Positions 1 to 6,005 of a DNA stretch of 6,007 nucleotides are shown one piece after another. The stretch is from assembly GCA_000436735.1 (NCBI GenBank), contig FR887151.1:42523-48529 (forward strand). The letters are read 5' to 3'. The DNA is from Firmicutes bacterium CAG:170. GTDB lineage: Bacteria; Bacillota; Clostridia; Oscillospirales; Oscillospiraceae. Under the pieces are notes generated by a model. The model saw only the letters and a program-made list of their open reading frames with translations. It ran no database searches and was not told where the DNA came from. A program made the translations under genes and the position numbers. Position 1 is the first letter of the stretch. Each line of letters starts with the position of its first letter.

Positions 1-703
1 GGCCGGACATGCCGATGAAGAAGCCGGAAAGCGTATAGACTGCGACCTTCCACTTATCGACCTTGATGCCGGAAAGGCGGGTCGCTTCCTCGTTGGAGCC
101 GATGGCGAAAGCATAACGGCCGAAACGGGTCTTATGCAGGATCAGCATGGCGATCAGGAAGAAGCCGATCAGCCAGAACGCGCCGACCGGGAAGCCCTTG
201 ACGCCGAAGATATCCGCGCGGATAAAGACCTTTTTGAACCAGCTGCCGACCTCTGCCGTAGCCGTCGGCCAGGTCTGGGACTGCACCTTGGTGATGATCG
301 AGCCGAGACCGGCGGCCATCATCTGCGTGCCGAGGGTCGCAATGAAGGGAGGCAGATGGAGGCGGGCGATCAGGTTGCCGTTGATGAAGCCGAACGCAAC
401 GCCGACGAAGATCGTCAGCAGAACAGACAGGATCAGGGGCCAGCCCTGCTTGAAGGAGTAGCCGCCCAGCAGTGCCGAGCACATCATGACCGTGCCGAGG
501 GAAAGGTCGATGCCGCCGGTGATGATGATGAACGTCACGCCGAAGGCCATGAAGCCGATGTAGTAGCTGGATTCGAGAATATTCTTGACGGTGTCGAGCG
601 TCAGGAAGTTCTTGCCGAAAATCGAGAATACGACATAAAGGATCACCAGTGCTGCCGGAGCCAGCAGCTTCTGCATATCAAGCTTTTTTGTTTGCATTTT
701 CAT
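1..703 (-). CDS. CUT2-family sugar ABC transporter permease (RbsC-like), C-terminus beyond window
   Basis: This is the membrane-spanning subunit of a monosaccharide-type ABC importer (ribose/xylose/galactose RbsC/MglC family). It forms the cytoplasmic-membrane channel energised by the ATPase encoded just upstream. I translated 234 codons from ATG at 703; the frame is still open at base 1, so the last quarter or so of a typical 310-340 aa protein is missing. Hydrophobic segments lie near residues 13-30, 48-64, 70-82, 88-110, 118-138, 172-190 and from 218. Family hallmarks are GVTFIIITGGIDLSLG (55-70), LPPFIATLGT (117-126) and GSNEEATRLSGI (202-213), the cytoplasmic loop expected to contact the ATPase. 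Its start shares one base with the ATPase stop (TAATG), which implies translational coupling. A second in-frame ATG two codons in (697) sits 8 nt after a GGGG run and could be the true start. The family call is firm; the substrate cannot be told from sequence. Confidence 0.95.
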   Translation of the reverse strand, partial: MKMQTKKLDMQKLLAPAALVILYVVFSIFGKNFLTLDTVKNILESSYYIGFMAFGVTFIIITGGIDLSLGTVMMCSALLGGYSFKQGWPLILSVLLTIFVGVAFGFINGNLIARLHLPPFIATLGTQMMAAGLGSIITKVQSQTWPTATAEVGSWFKKVFIRADIFGVKGFPVGAFWLIGFFLIAMLILHKTRFGRYAFAIGSNEEATRLSGIKVDKWKVAVYTLSGFFIGMSG

Positions 704-2202
704 TACCCCACTTCTCTCTTCGTTGCAAGCGTCATGATTTTTTCCTGCGTAGCCTCCGCGATGTCCAGCTCGCCGGTCTTACGGCCCTCGCACATCACGA
801 CCACGCGGTCGGACATACGCAGCAGCTCGGGAAGCTCGGAGGAGATCATAATGATCGATTTGCCTTCTTCCACAAGCTGATTCATCAGCTTGTAGATCTC
901 GCTCTTCGCGCCGACGTCGATGCCGCGCGTCGGCTCGTCAAAGATCAGCACGTCGCAGTCGTTGAGCAGCCACTTGGAAAGGACGACCTTCTGCTGGTTG
1001 CCGCCGGAGAGGCTCCGGACGAGCGTGCGGACGGTCGGCGTCTTGGTGTGTACCTTCTCGACATAGCTCATGGAAGCCTGCTCGATCTTGCGGTCATTGA
1101 CGACGCCAAGGGTCGTGAAGCGCTCCAGCGAGGAGAGGACCGTATTGTCGGAAACGGAAAGTCCAAGGCAGAGGCCGTAACGTTTTCTGTCCTCGGAGAG
1201 ATAACCGATACCGGCCGCGACTGCGTCGCGCGGAGAGTGAATTTTGACTTCCTGGCCGTTCACACGGATCACGCCGCTCTTTCTCGGATCTGCGCCGCAG
1301 ACAAGGCGCATCGTTTCGGTTCTGCCCGCACCCATCAGTCCGGCAAAGCCGAGTATCTCGCCCTTACGGAGCTGGAAGGAAACGTCCTTCACATCGTCGG
1401 AGACCAGATGCTCCGCTTCGAGAATGACCGGCGCATCCGCACCGACGTTGGAATGCGTTTTCGGCTCCTCATAGATCACGCGGCCGACCATCATCTGAAC
1501 GACCTGATCGATGGAGGTCTCCGCCGTCTCTACCGTTCCGACATACTGCCCGTCGCGCATGACGGTGATGCGGTCGGTGATCTGCTTCAGCTCGTCCATG
1601 CGGTGAGATATGTAAATGATGCCGACGCCCGTTTCCTTGAGGCGGCGGATGAATGTGAACAGATCCTCGATCTCGCTTTCTGTCAGCGCCGCGGACGGCT
1701 CATCCATGACAAGAATCTTCGTATTATTATGAGAAAGGGATTTTGCGATCTCGACCATCTGCTGCTTGGCAACGGTCAGCCGTTTGACAGGCGTTTTTGC
1801 AGGAATGTTCAGATGAAGCGAATGCATCAGCTCGTCGGTCATACGGTTCTGCTCCGCCTCATTGAGGAAAACGCCCTTGGTCGGCTCACGGCCGATGTAG
1901 ATATTCTCCGCGACCGTCAGATCCTGCATCAGGTTCAACTCCTGATGGACGATGCTGATTCCCTTGGCCTGCGCGTCGCGCGGACTGTGGATCTCGACGG
2001 GCGAGCCGAACAGCTCGATCGTGCCCTCATCCTTTGTATAGACGCCGGTGAGGATCTTCATGAGCGTGGACTTTCCGGCTCCGTTTTCTCCGATCAGCGC
2101 CATGACCTCGCCCGCGCGGACCTCAAGCTGCGCGTTGTCGAGTGCGTGAACGCCCGGGAAATACTTCTGGATCCCATACATTCTGAGAATCGTTTCAGCC
2201 AT
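703..2202 (-). CDS. CUT2-family sugar ABC transporter ATP-binding protein (RbsA/MglA-like, two ABC domains)
   Basis: This 499-aa protein is a fused double ATPase that drives monosaccharide import through the adjacent RbsC-like permease, at the usual family length of about 500 aa. Domain 1 has Walker A GENGAGKST (38-46), Walker B ILVMDEPS (163-170) and an H-loop His (200), but a degenerate signature, LTVAKQQ, in place of LSGGQ. Domain 2 has a degenerate Walker A, GLMGAGRTE (288-296), with Arg where Lys is expected, a canonical signature LSGGNQQK (398-405), Walker B LIFDEPTRGIDVG (419-431) and Ser in the H-loop (IMISSELPE). This asymmetry is normal for RbsA-type proteins and is not a defect. 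The start is ATG 2202 because MAETILRMYGIQ aligns with the RbsA N-terminus; the frame opens 15 codons further upstream without family-like residues. A GGGG motif (2217-2220) lies 14 nt upstream, longer than ideal, and ATG 2181 is a weaker alternative. It is the first gene of its operon. The substrate is unknown. Confidence 0.96.
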   Translation of the reverse strand: MAETILRMYGIQKYFPGVHALDNAQLEVRAGEVMALIGENGAGKSTLMKILTGVYTKDEGTIELFGSPVEIHSPRDAQAKGISIVHQELNLMQDLTVAENIYIGREPTKGVFLNEAEQNRMTDELMHSLHLNIPAKTPVKRLTVAKQQMVEIAKSLSHNNTKILVMDEPSAALTESEIEDLFTFIRRLKETGVGIIYISHRMDELKQITDRITVMRDGQYVGTVETAETSIDQVVQMMVGRVIYEEPKTHSNVGADAPVILEAEHLVSDDVKDVSFQLRKGEILGFAGLMGAGRTETMRLVCGADPRKSGVIRVNGQEVKIHSPRDAVAAGIGYLSEDRKRYGLCLGLSVSDNTVLSSLERFTTLGVVNDRKIEQASMSYVEKVHTKTPTVRTLVRSLSGGNQQKVVLSKWLLNDCDVLIFDEPTRGIDVGAKSEIYKLMNQLVEEGKSIIMISSELPELLRMSDRVVVMCEGRKTGELDIAEATQEKIMTLATKREVG

Positions 2203-2229
2203 CTTTCTGCCACATTCCCCTTTCCATAC

Positions 2230-2271
2230 CGAACGCGAAACGCACAAAACAAATCGCTTCGCGCACGTTCG
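2230..2271 (-). other. Potential stem-loop in the leader of the ABC importer mRNA
   Basis: CGAACGCGAA (2230-2239) can pair with TTCG (2258-2261) plus CGTTCG (2266-2271). This gives a 10-bp stem with a 4-nt bulge and an 18-nt loop, lying between the predicted transcription start and the ribosome binding region of the ATPase gene. It could affect mRNA stability or translation, or have no function. It matches no riboswitch class I recognise. Confidence 0.3.
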
Positions 2272-2287
2272 TTTATTCTGTACTTCT

Positions 2288-2316
2288 AAGATAGCAAATC
2301 ATTTCGACTCTGTCAA
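2288..2316 (-). promoter_or_regulatory. Promoter of the sugar ABC importer operon
   Basis: On the minus strand a perfect -35 TTGACA (2311-2316) is followed by a 17-nt spacer and -10 TATCTT (2288-2293). The -10 is preceded by TGC, an extended -10 motif. Transcription would start near 2281, leaving a leader of about 79 nt before the ATPase ATG. The -35 lies inside a TCTGT-TG-ACAGA inverted repeat (2309-2320), which could be an operator or chance. This is a prediction from consensus matching. Confidence 0.75.
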
Positions 2317-2370
2317 CAGAAAAGTGCAAAAAAGTTAGGAATTTTTGGTTTAGTATGTTAGCGAATCACT

Positions 2371-2392
2371 CCGCTGCTCTGTTTTGCAGCGG
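2371..2392. repeat. Small inverted repeat (7-bp arms, 8-nt loop)
   Basis: CCGCTGC (2371-2377) and GCAGCGG (2386-2392) are perfect inverted arms around TCTGTTTT, a GC-rich island in AT-rich DNA. On the plus strand it is followed by CAAATATTTTT, a weak terminator-like tail. It lies 55 nt upstream of the importer -35, so a regulator-binding role is possible but unsupported. Confidence 0.35.
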
Positions 2393-2552
2393 CAAATATT
2401 TTTCGTCATTTTGCATTTTCATGGATTTTGTTTTTATTCCGAACCAAGCTTTTTGCACAATTTTCTCGTATAGTTTTATGCACAAAGACGAAGATTTTGA
2501 GGTTTTCAATCAAACCGCACTCGATTTTAAGCAAATCCGACAAGTGATATGG

Positions 2553-2582
2553 TTGACATAATTTTATTCGTTTTTCGATAAA
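2553..2582 (+). promoter_or_regulatory. Possible plus-strand promoter facing the queA 3' end
   Basis: TTGACA (2553-2558) is followed, after 18 nt, by GATAAA (2577-2582), which matches four of six -10 positions. It would fire towards the hairpin at 2596-2623 and the queA 3' end, where no plus-strand gene lies. Such matches arise easily in AT-rich DNA, so this is a weak candidate. Confidence 0.2.
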
Positions 2583-2595
2583 AAATTATAGAAAT

Positions 2596-2623
2596 GTCCT
2601 CGGCTCATTTTTGAGCCGAGGAC
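2596..2623 (-). terminator. Probable intrinsic terminator of queA
   Basis: This is a perfect 12-bp stem, GTCCTCGGCTCA (2596-2607) with TGAGCCGAGGAC (2612-2623), and a 4-nt loop (AAAA on the minus strand). It starts 41 nt after the queA stop. On the minus strand the stem is followed by ATTTCTATAATTTTTT, a U-rich but interrupted tract. On the plus strand it is followed after about 11 nt by TTTTTATTTTT, so it may work in both directions. Placement between queA and the importer promoter favours terminating queA. Confidence 0.7.
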
Positions 2624-2664
2624 GAAACGATTCGTTTTTATTTTTGCCGAAAAGAGGTTTCGAT

Positions 2665-3717
2665 TCAGTGTTCGCGCTGTTTCGACAGTCCGTCCGCAAT
2701 GAACATCGCATCCCCAAACGAAAAGAAGCGGTACTTTTCCTGAACGGCCGTCCGATAGGCGTTCAGAATATGCTCGCGGCCCGCAAATGCGGAGACCAGC
2801 ATGACCAACGTGCTCTCCGGAAGGTGGAAATTCGTGACGAGCGCGTCCATGGCCTTGAAGCGGTAGCCCGGATAGATGAAAATGTCCGTCCATGCCGACT
2901 TTTCCGTGCAGGTGCCGTCGTCTGCCGCAAGGGATTCCAGCGTCCGGCAGGAGGTCGTACCGACACAGACCACGCGCCCGCCGTTTTTCTTTGTCTCGTT
3001 GATGATCTCCGCAGCTTCCTTTGGCATCATGCAGAACTCGGAGTGCATATGATGCTCCGTGACATCCTCCGCCTTCACGGGCCGGAAGGTGCCGAGACCG
3101 ACATGGAGCGTGATATAGGCCAGCTTCACGCCCTTGGCCTGAATTTTCTCCAGAAGCTCCGGCGTAAAGTGCAGTCCGGCCGTCGGTGCGGCGGCAGAGC
3201 CGCTGATCTTGGAGTAGACCGTCTGATAGCGCTCGCCGTCAGCCAGCTCTTCCTTGATATAGGGCGGGAGCGGCATTTTCCCGAGGCGCTCCAGAACTTC
3301 AAGGAAGATCCCCTCATAGTGGAACTGCACCAGCTTGTTTCCGTCGTCACGTTCGCCGACGACCGTCGCGGTCAGCGCGCCGTCGCCGAAGGACAGCTCC
3401 GTCCCGGTGTGCGTCTTTCTGCCGGGCTTCGTCAGGCACTCCCATACGCCGCCGCCCTCGTCCTTGAGCAGCAGCACTTCCACCGTGCCCATGGTCGGCA
3501 CACGGTGGCCCAGCAGACGCGCGGGAAGCACGCGCGAATTGTTCAGCACCAGGCAGTCGCCCGGATTCAGCAGATCGACAAGCTCGTAGAAATGACGGTG
3601 TCCGACCTCTCCGGTCGTGCGGTCCAGCGTCATGAGCCGGGAGGCGTCGCGCCGCTCCAGCGGCGTCTGCGCGATCAGCTCCTCCGGCAGGTCATAGTAA
3701 AAATCGTGTGTTTTCAA
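2665..3717 (-). CDS. queA: S-adenosylmethionine:tRNA ribosyltransferase-isomerase QueA
   Basis: QueA transfers and isomerises the ribosyl group of S-adenosylmethionine onto preQ1 at wobble position 34 of tRNAs with GUN anticodons (Asp, Asn, His, Tyr), giving epoxyqueuosine in the cytoplasm. The 350-aa product has the usual family length. Conserved blocks include DFYYDLPEELIAQTPL (5-20), LNNSRVLPARL (59-69), PLPPYI (149-154), AAAPTAGLHFT (175-185), HVGLGTFRPV (205-214), VGTTSCRTLES (252-262) and FHLPESTLVMLVSAFAG (297-313). The start is TTG at 3717, set by GAGGG 8 nt upstream and by alignment to the family's MKTxDFYYDLP N-terminus. The frame runs to an upstream ATG at 3855, but those 46 residues are unlike QueA and include leader sequence. 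The gene diverges from asd, has its own promoter and is followed by a hairpin. The common partner tgt is not next to it. Identification is very secure. Confidence 0.98.
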   Translation of the reverse strand: MKTHDFYYDLPEELIAQTPLERRDASRLMTLDRTTGEVGHRHFYELVDLLNPGDCLVLNNSRVLPARLLGHRVPTMGTVEVLLLKDEGGGVWECLTKPGRKTHTGTELSFGDGALTATVVGERDDGNKLVQFHYEGIFLEVLERLGKMPLPPYIKEELADGERYQTVYSKISGSAAAPTAGLHFTPELLEKIQAKGVKLAYITLHVGLGTFRPVKAEDVTEHHMHSEFCMMPKEAAEIINETKKNGGRVVCVGTTSCRTLESLAADDGTCTEKSAWTDIFIYPGYRFKAMDALVTNFHLPESTLVMLVSAFAGREHILNAYRTAVQEKYRFFSFGDAMFIADGLSKQREH

Positions 3718-3725
3718 CAGGTATT

Positions 3726-3732
3726 CCCTCTT
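3726..3732 (-). promoter_or_regulatory. Ribosome binding site that fixes the queA TTG start
   Basis: The minus strand reads AAGAGGG here, followed by 8 nt (AATACCTG) and then TTG at 3717. It is the only good Shine-Dalgarno-like sequence near the conserved N-terminus, which supports the non-AUG start over the ATG at 3855. Confidence 0.8.
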
Positions 3733-3762
3733 TTTCCGGCTGAATTTCAAATATCCTTCACA

Positions 3763-3791
3763 TTGACAGACACAGCTGCATATGCTATCAT
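3763..3791 (+). promoter_or_regulatory. Promoter of the asd-dapA operon
   Basis: On the plus strand, perfect -35 TTGACA (3763-3768), a 17-nt spacer and -10 TATCAT (3786-3791) preceded by TGC (extended -10) form a strong predicted promoter. The start would be near 3798, with a leader of about 140 nt before asd. The spacer holds the palindrome GCATATGC (3778-3785). I see no lysine riboswitch core in the leader. A weaker second candidate is CTGACA (3849-3854) with TATAGT (3870-3875), but its 15-nt spacer is short. Confidence 0.7.
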
Positions 3792-3867
3792 GAAGCCATA
3801 TTGATTTTGCGGACACATGTCTTTCCAATAAAAACATTTTCGCATATCCTGACATCTACCCGCATAC

Positions 3868-3896
3868 ATTATAGTACATTTTCAGCGTACATTCAA
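3868..3896 (-). promoter_or_regulatory. Promoter of queA
   Basis: On the minus strand, -35 TTGAAT (3891-3896) and a perfect -10 TATAAT (3868-3873) are separated by 17 nt. Transcription would start near 3861, giving a leader of about 144 nt before the TTG start. The leader shows no clear preQ1 riboswitch. The element lies beyond the asd promoter, inside the asd leader, so the two transcription units overlap at their 5' ends. Confidence 0.65.
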
Positions 3897-3938
3897 CCGC
3901 CGTATTCCGGCAATCCATTACAGATCGGAGCGAAAACA

Positions 3939-5027
3939 ATGAAAAAATACAAGGTCGGCATCATCGGCGCGACCGGCATGGTCGGTCAGCGCTTTGTCCT
4001 TCTGGTCTCCGCGCATCCGTGGTTCGAGCTGACGGCTTTGGCCGCCAGTGCGCACAGCGCAGGCAAGCCCTACCGTGAGGCCGTCAGCGCCAAATGGCAC
4101 ATGGCGCAGCCCATCCCTGCGCAGGCGGCGGAAATGACCGTTCTCGACGCGGAGGCCGACGCAGAAAAGCTCGCCTCCATGGTCGATTTCGTGTTCTGCG
4201 CCGTGGACATGAAAAAGGACGAGATCCGCGCACTGGAGGAGCGCTACGCGCGGCTCGAATGTCCCGTCGTCTCCAATAACTCCGCGCACCGCTGGACGCC
4301 GGATGTGCCGATGGTCGTCCCGGAGCTGAACGCCGACCATATCCGTATCATCGAGGCGCAACGCCGCCGTCTCGGCACGCAGCGCGGCTTCATCGCCGTC
4401 AAATCCAATTGCAGTCTCCAAAGCTATGTCCCGGCGCTGCATCCGCTGCTGCCGTTCGGCATCGACAAAGCGCTGGTCTGCACCTATCAGGCGATCTCCG
4501 GCGCCGGAAAGACGTTCGAAACGTGGCCGGAAATGATCGACAACGTGATCCCCTACATCGGTGGTGAGGAAGAAAAATCGGAGCAGGAGCCGCTGAAGCT
4601 CTGGGGCCATATCGAAAATGACCGCATTGTGAACGCGGTCGAGCCGTCTATCACGGCGCAGTGCCTGCGCGTTCCCGTCTCTGACGGACACATGGCCGCC
4701 TGCTTTGTCTCCTTTAAGGGTAAAGCGCCCTCCATCGAAACGATCAAGGAATGCTGGCGCTGCTTCCGCGGCCGCGCGCAGGAGCTTCAGCTTCCCTCCG
4801 CTCCGAAGCAGTTCCTCCACTATTTTGAAGAGGATAACCGTCCGCAGACGAAGCTTGACCGGATGCTGGAGGGCGGCATGGCCGTTTCTATCGGCCGTCT
4901 GCGTCCGGATACCCAGTACGACTATAAGTTCGTCTGTCTGTCCCATAATACCCTGCGCGGTGCGGCGGGAGGCGCAGTCCTGCTTGCCGAGCTGCTCTGC
5001 GCGGAAGGATATATCACCGCAAAATAA
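3939..5027 (+). CDS. asd: Aspartate-semialdehyde dehydrogenase (archaeal/fungal-type)
   Basis: This enzyme reduces L-aspartyl-4-phosphate with NADPH to L-aspartate 4-semialdehyde, the branch point to lysine/diaminopimelate, threonine and methionine. The 362-aa product has the N-terminal nucleotide-binding motif GATGMVG (10-16), SNNSAHR (112-118), the catalytic Cys158 in KSNCS (155-159), YQAISGAGK (183-191) and RVPVSDGH (244-251) with the substrate-binding Arg and acid/base His. The spacing and the NNSAHR, SNCS and VPVSDGH blocks resemble the archaeal/yeast-type subfamily more than the classical E. coli Asd. The start is ATG 3939, with GGAG (3927-3930) 8 nt upstream; the frame extends to 3801, but that extension is unlike the family and partly precedes the ribosome binding site. 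dapA follows after 26 nt, so the two enzymes of consecutive steps are co-transcribed. The enzyme identity is secure; the subfamily is judged by eye. Confidence 0.96.
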   Translation: MKKYKVGIIGATGMVGQRFVLLVSAHPWFELTALAASAHSAGKPYREAVSAKWHMAQPIPAQAAEMTVLDAEADAEKLASMVDFVFCAVDMKKDEIRALEERYARLECPVVSNNSAHRWTPDVPMVVPELNADHIRIIEAQRRRLGTQRGFIAVKSNCSLQSYVPALHPLLPFGIDKALVCTYQAISGAGKTFETWPEMIDNVIPYIGGEEEKSEQEPLKLWGHIENDRIVNAVEPSITAQCLRVPVSDGHMAACFVSFKGKAPSIETIKECWRCFRGRAQELQLPSAPKQFLHYFEEDNRPQTKLDRMLEGGMAVSIGRLRPDTQYDYKFVCLSHNTLRGAAGGAVLLAELLCAEGYITAK

Positions 5028-5053
5028 CGGAATACGGAAAAAGGAGTGCTTGG

Positions 5054-5926
5054 ATGAAAAAGCCTGTCTTTGAGGGTGTTGCGACCGCGCTGGTCACCCC
5101 CTTCAAAAATGGTACGATCGATCTTCCAACACTACAAAAGCTGATGGATCGCCAGATCGGCAGCGGCATCGACGCCATTGTCATCTGCGGCACGACCGGC
5201 GAATCCGCAACGCTCACCACGCAGGAGCAGCTGTCCCTTATTTCCCACGCTGTGGATTATGCGGCGGGCCGCTGTAAGATCATTGCCGGAACCGGCAGCA
5301 ACTCCACCGCCCACGCGCTGGAAATGAGCCGGATGGCCGCCTCCGTCGGCGCGGACGCGCTCCTGCTCGTCACGCCGTACTACAACAAATGCACGCAGTC
5401 CGGCCTGATCGAGCATTACACGACCATCGCCGATCAGGTCAAAACACCGGTGATCGTCTACAACGTCCCGAGCCGTACCGGCATGGACATCACTTTGGAG
5501 ACCTATAAGACGCTCAGCGAGCACCCGAACATCAACGGCGTCAAGGAGGCCGGGCCTAGCATCGCAAAGGCCGCACGGACACTCGACGCCTGCGGCGACG
5601 CGCTGAATGTCTGGTCGGGCAATGACGATTCCGCCGTTCCGCTGCTCTCCATCGGCGGAAAGGGCCTCATCTCCGTACTTTCCAACGTCCGCCCGGCGCA
5701 GACGCTGGACATGGTCAAGAGCGCGCTGCGCGGCGATTATGCGCGGGCGGGCAGGCTCCAGCTCGAGCTGATGCCGCTCATCGACGCACTTTTCTGTGAG
5801 GTCAACCCCATCCCTGTCAAGGAAGCCATGCGCATCGAGGGCATCGACGCGGGCGATCCACGCCTGCCGCTCACGCCGCTCTCTGCGGAGGGGCGTGAAC
5901 GCCTCCAACGTCTGCTTCTATCGTAA
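5054..5926 (+). CDS. dapA: 4-hydroxy-tetrahydrodipicolinate synthase DapA
   Basis: DapA condenses pyruvate with L-aspartate 4-semialdehyde through a Schiff base, the committed step to meso-diaminopimelate and lysine, using the product of the upstream Asd. The 290-aa length is typical. The TIM-barrel aldolase features are TALVTPF (11-17), GTTGES (46-51, with Thr47/Thr48 of the proton relay), LVTPYYNK (105-112), YNVPSRTG (136-143, with Tyr136 and substrate-binding Arg141) and GVKEA (162-166), whose Lys164 is the Schiff-base lysine. The ATG at 5054 follows a strong AAGGAG (5041-5046) with a 7-nt gap. It lies 26 nt after asd with no terminator between, so they form one operon. Related pyruvate lyases (N-acetylneuraminate lyase, KDG aldolase) share this fold, but the GTTGES/YNVPSRTG motifs and the asd neighbour make DapA the clear choice. 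dapB is not visible before the window ends. Confidence 0.97.
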   Translation: MKKPVFEGVATALVTPFKNGTIDLPTLQKLMDRQIGSGIDAIVICGTTGESATLTTQEQLSLISHAVDYAAGRCKIIAGTGSNSTAHALEMSRMAASVGADALLLVTPYYNKCTQSGLIEHYTTIADQVKTPVIVYNVPSRTGMDITLETYKTLSEHPNINGVKEAGPSIAKAARTLDACGDALNVWSGNDDSAVPLLSIGGKGLISVLSNVRPAQTLDMVKSALRGDYARAGRLQLELMPLIDALFCEVNPIPVKEAMRIEGIDAGDPRLPLTPLSAEGRERLQRLLLS

Positions 5927-5933
5927 ACGGAAA

Positions 5934-5959
5934 GTGCCTCCGGCAGCCGCCGGAGGCAC
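5934..5959 (+). terminator. GC-rich hairpin after dapA, candidate terminator
   Basis: A perfect 11-bp stem, GTGCCTCCGGC (5934-5944) with GCCGGAGGCAC (5949-5959), encloses the 4-nt loop AGCC and starts 7 nt after the dapA stop. The downstream sequence CTTAGTCTGTC is not a good U-tract, so termination is uncertain. It may instead protect the 3' end or be part of an interspersed repeat. Confidence 0.55.
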
Positions 5960-5985
5960 CTTAGTCTGTCAAAAGCCTCGTAGAG

Positions 5986-6005
5986 TTCCGCCGCGCACGG
6001 CGGAA
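5986..6005. repeat. Second GC-rich hairpin at the right edge
   Basis: TTCCGCCG (5986-5993) and CGGCGGAA (5998-6005) form a perfect 8-bp stem around CGCA, 26 nt after the previous hairpin. The window ends two bases later, so a downstream T-tract cannot be checked. It could be the real terminator of asd-dapA, the terminator of a gene converging from the right, or part of a repeated intergenic element. Confidence 0.45.

Larger units (their letters stand above)
2203..2664. other. AT-rich intergenic region between queA and the ABC importer operon
   Basis: These 462 bases are much richer in A and T than the flanking genes. They contain the importer promoter and leader (2203-2316), a 7-bp hairpin (2371-2392), a possible plus-strand promoter (2553-2582) and the queA hairpin (2596-2623). 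A 68-codon plus-strand frame (2355-2561) has no good ribosome binding site, is Phe-rich as expected of translated AT-rich noncoding DNA, and resembles no family I know, so it is not called as a gene. No tRNA-like or other structured RNA was seen. Confidence 0.7.

Noticed and set aside
649..2289. A 546-codon plus-strand frame covering the whole ATPase gene, longer than the gene itself
   Set aside because: It is the antisense shadow of a GC-rich gene whose minus-strand product has full RbsA motifs; the plus-strand translation shows no recognisable domain.
2355..2561. A 68-codon plus-strand frame in the AT-rich intergenic region
   Set aside because: There is no well-spaced ribosome binding site, the Phe-rich composition is typical of translated noncoding DNA, and no motif is recognisable.
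3718..3861. A preQ1 riboswitch in the queA leader
   Set aside because: I could not find the short hairpin with an A-rich tail pairing into its loop that defines preQ1-I, and queA is not always under preQ1 control.
3801..3938. An N-terminal extension of Asd starting at 3801
   Set aside because: The added 46 residues do not resemble the family, and ATG 3939 has a well-placed GGAG and begins with the conserved nucleotide-binding segment.
2611..5908. Long frames opposite queA (2611-3804), asd (3918-4946) and dapA (5132-5908)
   Set aside because: Each mirrors a gene with complete family motifs. The translations are rich in Arg, Asp, His and Leu as expected of antisense GC-rich DNA, with no recognisable domain.
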